Source: Lysobacteraceae bacterium
Lineage (GTDB): Bacteria > Pseudomonadota > Gammaproteobacteria > Xanthomonadales > Xanthomonadaceae
Length of the DNA stretch: 10,594 nucleotides
Assembly: GCA_017990865.1 (NCBI GenBank)
Contig: JAGNNB010000069.1
Span: 1-10,594, forward strand
Reading direction: 5' to 3'
Below, one piece after another: positions 1 through 5,477 of the stretch. The notes under the pieces were generated by a model that worked only from the letters and a program-made list of their open reading frames with translations, was not told where the DNA came from and searched no databases. Position 1 is the first letter of the stretch. Each line of letters begins with the position of its first letter. Both the position numbers and the translations under genes were made by a program.

Positions 1-64
1 CGATGGCCGCGACCGCGAGGTCGATGCCCGAACGTTCCGCCGCGACCCGCGAGTCCTCGAGCAT
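1..64 (-). CDS. 5' end of an unidentified gene, cut by the window edge
   Basis: Reading the minus strand from an ATG at 64-62 gives 21 residues beginning MLEDSRVAAERSGIDLAV and running off the window without a stop. Nearly every codon ends in G or C, as in the certain genes of this window. A GGAG lies about 8 nt before the ATG; a GTG two codons upstream (70-68) is an alternative start, and an in-frame TAG at 118-116 limits any further extension. The visible piece is too short to identify a family. It has no signal peptide, so a cytoplasmic product is likely. The call rests only on codon pattern and ribosome-binding site. Confidence 0.45.
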   Translation of the reverse strand, partial: MLEDSRVAAERSGIDLAVAAI

Positions 65-418
65 GACCACCGCTCCCGCTCCAGTTGCCGTTTCCGACCG
101 ATTGCCGTTTCCACCCTATTGCCGCAATGCGGCCCTGTCACCGCACAACGCCGCAGCGTCGCAACAACGCAACGCCACAACAGAACGCAATGTCACAACA
201 GCTACAGCAAAACGCGGGCCAAGTTTCGAGCGACGAAAAAACGACGCGAGCGATACGAATGTTTCGCATGCACTGTGCCGAACGATATCGACGCAGCATT
301 TCGTAAGTGATTGATCCGAATCAGCGATTGTTGTGCGTTCGCGCTACGCACGCTTCGTCGCGGCGATGACGAGCGCTGATGTGCGCGACGCTGCGGCCGC
401 TCCGATCTCGCCTCGACT

Positions 419-466
419 GGGTCGTGCGCGACCCGGCTTCGCGTGCAGTTGGGTCGCGCGCGACCC
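419..466. promoter_or_regulatory. Pair of 16-bp palindromes, candidate operator
   Basis: GGGTCGTGCGCGACCC (419-434) and GGGTCGCGCGCGACCC (451-466) differ at one central base. The second is a perfect palindrome; the first has GGGTCG/CGACCC arms. The identity extends outward to about 19 bp (T before and GG after). The centres are 32 bp apart, about three helical turns, so two dimers would bind the same face of DNA. No gene starts close by: the partial minus-strand gene starts about 350 bp to the left. A shorter palindrome, GGTCGCGACC, lies at 2084-2093 upstream of the activator gene. Binding protein unknown. Confidence 0.35.
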
Positions 467-744
467 GGACGTAAGCGGTTCGAAGCGGACGCGAGACCGC
501 ATGCACCGATCGCGTCGCTCGTTCTTTCGCGCACGACGGCGCGATTCGATTATAAATCGATGGCCGAATAGAAACGGATATTGCGTTACGCGCGCGATCG
601 CATCAGTACGTCGATCGCTATGGACGTCGCTGCGATTCTTTCGGTCATTCGCTGCGTATCACGGCTTGCGCACGCGCGATCCACTCTCGCGTCAAGATTC
701 AACGCGAGGACTTTCGACACGAGGATTGGTGTTATGAGCGTTCT

Positions 745-774
745 TGCGCCGCATAGCCGCATAGCTGCGGCGCA
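745..774 (-). terminator. Hairpin downstream of the activator gene
   Basis: TGCGCCGCA (745-753) and TGCGGCGCA (766-774) form a perfect 9-bp stem around a 12-nt loop, about 50 nt after the stop codon of the minus-strand activator gene. No T-run follows on either strand, so this is not a textbook intrinsic terminator, but a GC-rich hairpin just past a stop codon often marks a transcript end in high-GC bacteria. Confidence 0.3.
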
Positions 775-822
775 TCGGCCATCGACTCTCTCGACAGACA
801 TTTCCGATGCTTGTCGGATCGA

Positions 823-1842
823 TCAAATGCCGTATTTCTTGAGCATCCGCCCCAAAGTTCTGCGCTCTTTTCCCGCCATCGATGCGGCGCGGGTGACGTT
901 GCCCGCGGCAGCGGTCATCAATTGCCGCAGATAATCCTGTTCGAAATTCGATAAGGCGTGCGCACGCGCATCGTTGTAACGCGGCAAGGACGCGTCGTGC
1001 GCTACCGTCTGCGTCAGCCGCGACGACGGAACGGCGCTACCCTGCACTGCCGCGGGCCGGGAGAAGGTGATGCCCGCGAACGGCTGCAGATCGAGCACGG
1101 CGGCATCCGACAGCAACAACGCGCGCTGCACGACATTATCGAGTTCGCGAACATTGCCCGGCCAGCGGTAGTCGGCGAGCCAGCGCCGGCTGTTCTCGCA
1201 AAGCGGGCGTTCGGCGACATCGTAATGACGCGCATGGCGACGGACGAAGTGCTCGGCCAACAGTTGCGCGTCGCCCATACGTTCGCGCAATGGCGGCATT
1301 TCCAGCAGCAACACGTTGATCCGGAACGCCAAATCGTCGCGGAAAGAGCCGTCGTCGAGCAAACGGTGCAATCGCGGGCTGGCGGCGGCGATGATGCGGA
1401 CGTTGCTGATGCGCTCTTGCCTGCCGCCGACGGAGCGATAGGTCTTGTCCTGCAGGAAACGCAGCAACGACACCTGCGCCCGCTGCGGCAGCGAATCGAG
1501 TTCGTCCAGGAATAACGTGCCGCCGTCGGCCGCGGCGACGAGGCCGCTGGTGGCCTGCCGCGCATCGGTGAAGGCGCCGCGCTCGTAGCCGAACAACTCG
1601 GTTTCGATCAGCGTATCGGGCACCGCGCCGCAATTGAGCGCCACGAACGGCGCTTGCCGGCGCGACGACAGATAATGGATCGCACGCGCCGCCAATTCTT
1701 TGCCGGTCCCGGTTTCGCCCTGAATCAGCACCGGCGCGTCGTAGCGCGCCATGCGTTCGACCATCGCCAAGGCGCGAAGGAACGGCTCGGATTTGCCGAC
1801 GAAGTTCGGCAATTCGCTCGCGGTCTTCGGGGACATCGGCAT
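823..1842 (-). CDS. Sigma-54-type AAA+ transcriptional activator without receiver domain, GAFTDA variant
   Basis: The 339-residue product is a bacterial enhancer-binding protein of the NtrC class, predicted to be a cytoplasmic ATPase that remodels RNA polymerase bound by sigma-54. Visible motifs: Walker A GETGTGKE (42-49); loop GAFTDA (89-94) where most members have GAFTGA; Walker B GGTLFLDELDSL (107-118); FRDDLAFRINV with the candidate arginine fingers (167-177); PPLRER (183-188); sensor II WPGNVREL (227-234); and a Fis-type helix-turn-helix near the end (about 314-336, GNVTRAASMAGKERRTLG). The AAA+ domain starts almost at once, so there is no receiver, GAF or PAS domain; control must come from a partner or from gene expression. 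I chose the ATG at 1842 because GGAG lies 6 nt upstream. ATG codons at 1863 and 1983 are in frame but have poorer context, and the added residues are Arg-rich and unlike the family. Target genes are not evident, and no sigma-54 promoter was seen nearby. Confidence 0.88.
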   Translation of the reverse strand: MPMSPKTASELPNFVGKSEPFLRALAMVERMARYDAPVLIQGETGTGKELAARAIHYLSSRRQAPFVALNCGAVPDTLIETELFGYERGAFTDARQATSGLVAAADGGTLFLDELDSLPQRAQVSLLRFLQDKTYRSVGGRQERISNVRIIAAASPRLHRLLDDGSFRDDLAFRINVLLLEMPPLRERMGDAQLLAEHFVRRHARHYDVAERPLCENSRRWLADYRWPGNVRELDNVVQRALLLSDAAVLDLQPFAGITFSRPAAVQGSAVPSSRLTQTVAHDASLPRYNDARAHALSNFEQDYLRQLMTAAAGNVTRAASMAGKERRTLGRMLKKYGI

Positions 1843-2315
1843 TGCGTACTCCACATCGGGCATGCGGTTCGACTCGGCGCCACGATTCCGCGACTGCCTC
1901 GCTCGTCGCGTGCGCGATGCGCAGAACGCGATCGGTCGATGCAAACGGATACGTGTCGGTCGGGGGACGCCTTGCGCGGGCATCCCTTTTCACCGCTGAT
2001 GGCGACTGACGTAATGCTTAACGCTGCAATGGGCCGCGAGCGGCCACGCCCGATGGCCCTCTCTTGTCGATATCCGTGGTTGCGGTCGCGACCCCCGCCG
2101 GGCCCTACGCTCATGGCTGCTCAGCAGCCGAGACGGCTTCGTCGCGAAGACCCAGCTCGCGCGAGGAAGAGCATGTCGTGCAATCGTCACCCATTCGTCA
2201 TGTCGCCGTGGAGCGCATCATTTCAACGCAGGGCACAGCGCCGTTCGCGATGAGTTTCTGCGTTCGAAATCGAGTTCCCGAATCGAACGAAGGCCCGGAC
2301 GACGATGCGAGACCG
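1843..2315. other. Gene-free interval between activator and DUF4124 genes
   Basis: No gene supported by codon pattern and ribosome-binding site is seen. The stretch should hold the promoter of the minus-strand activator gene and the end of the DUF4124 transcript. Several small inverted repeats are present: GGCCG/CGGCC (2032-2036 and 2041-2045), the palindrome GGTCGCGACC (2084-2093), GGCTGC-TCA-GCAGCC (2115-2129), and CGTTCGA/TCGAACG (2261-2267 and 2283-2289), the last lying 27 nt past the DUF4124 stop on the minus strand. No clear -10/-35 pair or sigma-54 promoter could be assigned. Confidence 0.4.
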
Positions 2316-2852
2316 TCAAAAACCCTTGCAGACGTCCCAGACCTCATTGTCCAAACGGCTGAGCAAGGCGAAGTCGCGCTTGAAGCCGACGCGGTCCAAG
2401 GTCGCTTTGCGTGTGCGCTTCGCTGTCTCGCAGGCGGACGGCGGTGTCGGCTTGCGCGCACCTCCGCGCGCGGCCGCGATGCGTCGTCCGTCGCCGCGAT
2501 TGCGGCGATCCATTTCTTCGGCGATGGCGCGGCTGCGCGCGACGAGCGCTGGATCGATGCCTTGCGCGGTAAAACGACGCACGTCGCTGGTGCGTTGCTG
2601 GGGCGAGCAACCGGTATCTTGGTAACTGACGCCGCCGTGGCGGTCGATACAGCGGTAGATCGTGCCTTGAGTTGCGACCGTTGAGGTTCCAGAGGCGGCG
2701 GCGGCTTCCCCGAAATGGGCATCCAGCGCGGCGGCGAACAACAACAGGCACAACAGGGCGGGTACGAACGACGTGCGCCGTTGCGCGCGCGCTTGGCGCA
2801 GGCAGCGGTTGGAGGTCTGGGAGGCAGAAACATTTCGAGCGGAAGCGTGCAT
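2316..2852 (-). CDS. DUF4124 domain-containing exported or membrane-anchored protein
   Basis: The 178-residue product has a long basic N-terminus (about 1-28), a hydrophobic segment (about 29-46, PALLCLLLFAAAL) acting as signal peptide or anchor, then a DUF4124-type segment (about 58-85) with the hallmark IYRCIDRHGGVSYQDTGC, in which the two cysteines (68 and 82) could form a disulfide. A charged linker follows, then a C-terminal block starting at Cys141 and ending LLSRLDNEVWDVCKGF, which could hold a second Cys pair (141 and 175). DUF4124 proteins are periplasmic or envelope proteins of unknown function, common in gammaproteobacteria. The ATG at 2852 has AGGAG 6 nt upstream. An in-frame ATG at 2894 would add 14 residues and lacks this site. 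The gene reads in the same direction as crcB, but a hairpin element and a palindrome lie between them, so a separate promoter is likely. Confidence 0.8.
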   Translation of the reverse strand: MHASARNVSASQTSNRCLRQARAQRRTSFVPALLCLLLFAAALDAHFGEAAAASGTSTVATQGTIYRCIDRHGGVSYQDTGCSPQQRTSDVRRFTAQGIDPALVARSRAIAEEMDRRNRGDGRRIAAARGGARKPTPPSACETAKRTRKATLDRVGFKRDFALLSRLDNEVWDVCKGF

Positions 2853-2933
2853 GGCGATCTCCTGTGGTTGAGGTGTCCACAAGAGGCTACGCACGCGTTC
2901 GAGACGCCGGGATCGGTCGCTGCCGCATTCTTC

Positions 2934-2951
2934 TGTCGGAAAATTCCGACA
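2934..2951. promoter_or_regulatory. 18-bp palindrome upstream of the DUF4124 gene
   Basis: TGTCGGAAAATTCCGACA has perfect 8-bp arms around a central AA. It lies about 80-100 bp before the start of the DUF4124 gene and about 45 bp from the hairpin element. Size and symmetry suit a dimeric regulator. I cannot name the regulator, and no strong -10/-35 pair could be placed beside it. Confidence 0.35.
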
Positions 2952-2994
2952 CCGACACTACGCTCGCGATCTTTCCGCGCGATTGTTTGGCGTT

Positions 2995-3137
2995 AGAGCC
3001 TGTTCAAAATCGTCGCGAGCGATGGGGCTTACGCGCCGCCCGCAGCGCAGAAAGCGCAGTGTACGTAGAGGTACATGAGCATTTCGAGCAGCGGACGGCG
3101 CGAAAGCACCGAGCGCAGCAGGTTTTGAACAGGCTCT
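2995..3137. repeat. MITE-like hairpin element with 15-bp terminal inverted repeats
   Basis: The ends AGAGCCTGTTCAAAA (2995-3009) and TTTTGAACAGGCTCT (3123-3137) are perfect reverse complements. The interior is itself an imperfect inverted repeat, with CGCCGCCCGC pairing with GCGGACGGCG and a GTAC-GTAGAG-GTAC tip near the centre, so the 143 bp can fold into one long hairpin. There is no coding capacity. This fits a miniature inverted-repeat element or an extragenic palindromic repeat. I recall similar AGCCTGTTCAAAAT-ended elements in intergenic DNA of related bacteria but cannot verify this here. The right end shares its last base with the crcB stop codon. No clear target-site duplication is visible. 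It may also end or stabilise the crcB transcript. Confidence 0.7.
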
Positions 3138-3535
3138 CAACCGCCCTTCAAACTTCCCGCGAGTCGCGCGCCCAGCCAAATCAACGCGAGACCCGCGATC
3201 ACGCTGGCAGCGAGATAGGCCAACATCCAGCCGCTGCGCTGCGATTTCGCGAACAGCAGGCATTCCAGCATCAAGGCCGAATACGTGGTCAGGCCGCCGA
3301 GCACGCCGACGATCAGGAACGCGCGCCAGTACAACGCGGCAGGCCCGCGCCCTTCCAGCCATACCGCGATGAAACCGGCGGCGAAGGCGCCGATCAGATT
3401 GGCCGCGAACGTGCCCCAAGGCCAACCGTCGCCGAGGCGGCGCAGCAAGGCGCCGCCGAGCCAAAAGCGCCCGAAGGCACCGAGCGCACCGCCCAAGGCC
3501 ACCAATCCGGCCTGTTGCCACCAAGTGGCGATCAT
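3137..3535 (-). CDS. crcB: Fluoride-specific ion channel CrcB (Fluc)
   Basis: The 132-residue product is a small four-helix inner-membrane protein of the usual length for CrcB/Fluc, which works as a dual-topology dimer to let fluoride leave the cell. Visible family signatures are GALGAFGRFWLGG (16-28), GTFAANLIGAF (41-51) with the conserved Asn46, and GVLGGLTTYSAL (77-88), the pore-lining TTxS region. Four hydrophobic stretches can be traced (about 8-28, 40-60, 70-95 and 103-125). The ATG at 3535 has a strong GGAGGAG 6 nt upstream. It follows rarA on the same strand with a 123-bp gap that holds a long-loop inverted repeat. I found no fluoride riboswitch consensus in that gap. The stop codon overlaps the end of the MITE-like element. 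Confidence 0.93.
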   Translation of the reverse strand: MIATWWQQAGLVALGGALGAFGRFWLGGALLRRLGDGWPWGTFAANLIGAFAAGFIAVWLEGRGPAALYWRAFLIVGVLGGLTTYSALMLECLLFAKSQRSGWMLAYLAASVIAGLALIWLGARLAGSLKGG

Positions 3536-3546
3536 GCCGTTCTCCT

Positions 3547-3604
3547 CCGTCTCGTCACGTTCAGCGCGCGAGTTGCGCTGCGTGAGACGAAAACGACGAG
3601 ACGG
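3547..3604 (-). promoter_or_regulatory. Inverted repeat in the crcB leader
   Basis: CCGTCTCGTC (3547-3556) and GACGAGACGG (3595-3604) form a perfect 10-bp stem with a 38-nt loop. In the crcB transcript the downstream arm overlaps the first two bases of the GGAGGAG ribosome-binding site (complement of 3542-3548). A second, shorter copy of the upstream arm (CGTCTCA, complement of 3582-3588) could pair alternatively. The layout would suit control of translation, but it does not match the fluoride riboswitch as I know it. A chance or remnant repeat is also possible. Confidence 0.3.
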
Positions 3605-3658
3605 AAAGCGTGGCCAGGATCGATGGGGTTGATGGGATCGATGGCGATGGGCATCGGC

Positions 3659-5026
3659 TCACTCCCGCGACTTGCGCTGCGCCTGCGCACGCTGGGCACG
3701 AAGGCGATCGAGTTTCTCTTTCAACTTGAGTTCCAAGCCCCGCTCCACCGGCGCGTAATAGATTCGCTCGCCCATGGCATCCGGAAAACCGGTCTGCTCC
3801 AAGGCCACCCCGCCCTCGCTGTCGTGATCGTAGCGATAGTGTTTGCCGTAGCCGATCGATTTCATCAGTTTCGTCGGCGCGTTGCGCAGATGCAGCGGCA
3901 CGTCTTGCGTGCCGTATTCCTCGACATCGCGTTTGGCCGCGCCGAAGGCTTTGTAGGCGGCGTTCGACTTGGCCGTGCTGGCGAGATAGATCGCCAATTG
4001 CGCCAACGCGAGATCGCCTTCCGGGCTGCCCAGACGCTCGTACGTATCCCAAGCATCGATCGCCATCTGCAGCGCGCGCGGATCGGCCAAGCCGATGTCT
4101 TCCACCGCCATGCGCGTCATCCGCCGCATGAGATAACTCGGATCGCAACCGCCGTCGAGCATGCGCGCCAGCCAGTACAGGGCCGCATCGGGGTTGGAGC
4201 TGCGCACGGATTTATGCAGCGCGGAGATCTGGTCGTAAAACTGCTCCCCGCCCTTGTCGAAGCGACGCGTGCGATCCGCCAAGACTTGAGCGAGGATATC
4301 GTCGGTGATGGTTTTTTCGGTCGGATCGGCGTTGGCTTCAAGCGAGCCAGGCTCAAGCGAGCCCCCCGCCTCGGCCAGCTCCGCCGCGATCTCCAGCAGC
4401 GTCAGCCCCCGCCTGACATCGCCGTCGGCGGCGGTCGCGATGGTCTGCAGTTGTTCCGGGGAGATACGCAACCCGCGTCCGCCCAACCCGCGCGTTTCGT
4501 CGTCGAGCGCGAACTGCAGGGCCGTCGCGATGTCGTCGGCCGACACCGCTTCCATCACATGCACGCGACAGCGCGACAACAGCGCCGAGTTGAGTTCGAA
4601 CGACGGGTTTTCGGTGGTGGCGCCGACGAACAGAATCGTGCCGCGTTCGATATGCGGCAGGAACGCGTCCTGCTGCGCCTTGTTGAAGCGATGCACTTCG
4701 TCCACGAACAGCACGGTACGCCGCCCTTCGGCGAAACGCTGCGCGGCCTCCGCCAACACTTGGCGCACTTCGGGCAGCCCGGACAGCACCGCCGACACCG
4801 CGCGGAATTCGGCGTCGGCATAGCGCGCGAGCAGCAGCGCGAGGGTGGTCTTGCCGCAGCCCGGCGGTCCCCACAGCACCATCGAATGCACCCGACCGGA
4901 CTCGATCGATTTGCGCAAGGCCGTGCCGGGAGCGAGCAATCGGCGTTGGCCGACCATCTCGTCGAGGGTATGCGGGCGTATCCGCTCGGCGAGCGGGCGC
5001 AGGGAGTCGCGATCTTCGGCAGGCAT
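3659..5026 (-). CDS. rarA: Replication-associated recombination protein A (RarA/MgsA)
   Basis: The 455-residue product is a full-length RarA, a cytoplasmic AAA+ ATPase related to clamp-loader subunits that acts at stalled replication forks with SSB and the recombination machinery. It opens with PLAERIRPHTLDEMVGQ, the family's N-terminal signature. Walker A is GPPGCGKT (53-60), Walker B VLFVDEVHRFNKAQQD (105-120), and sensor 1 with an arginine-finger region is GATTENPSFELNSALLSRC (135-153). The C-terminal half carries the tetramerisation domain, recognisable by RMAVEDIGLADPRAL and KHYRYDHD, with a charged Arg/Lys-rich tail. No clear ribosome-binding site precedes the ATG at 5026, but GATAAT lies 6 nt before it, which would suit a leaderless transcript. 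In related genomes lolA normally sits directly upstream; here about 1.5 kb with an opposite-strand gene intervenes. Confidence 0.95.
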   Translation of the reverse strand: MPAEDRDSLRPLAERIRPHTLDEMVGQRRLLAPGTALRKSIESGRVHSMVLWGPPGCGKTTLALLLARYADAEFRAVSAVLSGLPEVRQVLAEAAQRFAEGRRTVLFVDEVHRFNKAQQDAFLPHIERGTILFVGATTENPSFELNSALLSRCRVHVMEAVSADDIATALQFALDDETRGLGGRGLRISPEQLQTIATAADGDVRRGLTLLEIAAELAEAGGSLEPGSLEANADPTEKTITDDILAQVLADRTRRFDKGGEQFYDQISALHKSVRSSNPDAALYWLARMLDGGCDPSYLMRRMTRMAVEDIGLADPRALQMAIDAWDTYERLGSPEGDLALAQLAIYLASTAKSNAAYKAFGAAKRDVEEYGTQDVPLHLRNAPTKLMKSIGYGKHYRYDHDSEGGVALEQTGFPDAMGERIYYAPVERGLELKLKEKLDRLRAQRAQAQRKSRE

Positions 5027-5432
5027 CGGGCGATTATCGCGTAGCGGCGGCCTCGGCGCAGCGCAGCGGCCGCTATCCGACGATTCGGCCTATCGCGGGT
5101 CAAGCGCAATCCGCGCACCGCATGTTGCCGTAAGCGACTGACGCAGCAGCGGAAATACGGATGCGGGCACGATTCGAAACGTCTGGAATCGAATGCGAAC
5201 ATCGCTTCGGCGAACCGAATCGGGAGCCGACTGCGCGGATGAGCCGATTCGATCGGCGTCCACCCTCGTCGGATCTCGGCCCTCGCGCGCCGAACCGGCG
5301 ATCCGATCAATGGTATCGATCGTCTTTACCTCGACGAAAGATAGGGCCATGATCCGGACGGGGGAGGGATTCCTCGCAATACCGAACGCAGCCGAGGTTG
5401 GCTGTCAGCCGCTCCATGGATCAGGAGGGTGC
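5027..5432. other. Divergent interval between rarA and the secreted-protein gene
   Basis: This stretch separates rarA (minus strand) from the plus-strand secreted-protein gene and should hold promoters for both. On the minus strand GATAAT (5038-5033) lies 6 nt before the rarA ATG. Several short GATTCG/CGAATC motifs are scattered from 5080 to 5265. GCTCCATG (5411-5418) and CATGGAGC (5432-5439) form an 8-bp stem whose 13-nt loop contains AGGAGGG. No clear plus-strand promoter could be assigned and no full-length gene is convincing. Confidence 0.4.
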
Positions 5433-5477
5433 ATGGAGCTCATCGATAAGGAAATGACACAGGAGTGTCCTTCATGA
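5433..5477 (+). CDS. Possible 14-codon leader peptide overlapping the next start
   Basis: An ATG at 5433 preceded by AGGAGG (5423-5428, 4-nt spacing) opens a short frame reading MELIDKEMTQECPS. Its TGA (5475-5477) overlaps the ATG of the secreted-protein gene (5474-5476) in the classic ATGA arrangement of translational coupling. The AGGAGG lies in the loop of the 5411-5439 hairpin and the ATG lies in its 3' arm. The peptide carries no attenuator-like run of one amino acid. The frame is also open further upstream, so it could be a chance ORF. What supports it is the strong ribosome-binding site and the exact overlap. Confidence 0.3.
   Translation: MELIDKEMTQECPS

Larger units (their letters stand above)
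65..822. other. Long gene-free stretch with operator-like palindromes
   Basis: No convincing gene is seen on either strand: open frames here are rich in Arg, Ser, Thr and Ala, lack good ribosome-binding sites and resemble no family I know. Contents, left to right: three partial copies of TTGCCG(TTTCC) at a 17-bp period (85-125); a CAACA/CAACG-rich low-complexity tract (about 145-215); two near-identical 16-bp palindromes (419-434 and 451-466); an AT-rich patch around 545-585 containing TATAAT on the minus strand (554-549) and TATAAA on the plus strand (551-556), neither with a good -35; and a hairpin at 745-774. The length suggests a regulatory region, an unrecognised small RNA or the remains of a lost gene. 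Confidence 0.5.

Noticed and set aside
145..215. CAACA/CAACG-rich tract as a CRISPR or satellite array
   Set aside because: The units are irregular in length and sequence, with no conserved repeat-spacer pattern.
3..934. Several open frames on both strands in the left gap
   Set aside because: Arg/Ser/Thr-rich, mutually overlapping, without ribosome-binding sites or recognisable motifs.
1860..1885. GGTTCGACTCG resembling a tRNA T-loop
   Set aside because: No matching acceptor stem, anticodon stem or D-loop could be built around it.
1843..1983. N-terminal extension of the activator to an ATG at 1983
   Set aside because: The added 47 residues are Arg-rich and unlike the family, while the ATG at 1842 has GGAG 6 nt upstream and begins next to the AAA+ domain.
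3536..3658. Fluoride riboswitch before crcB
   Set aside because: I could not find the conserved pseudoknot core; only an unrelated inverted repeat is present.
2672..5044. A 790-codon plus-strand open frame opposite the DUF4124 gene, crcB and rarA
   Set aside because: It runs antisense through three well-identified genes, its composition is Arg/His/Gln-rich as expected for the complement of GC-ending codons, and no family feature is visible.
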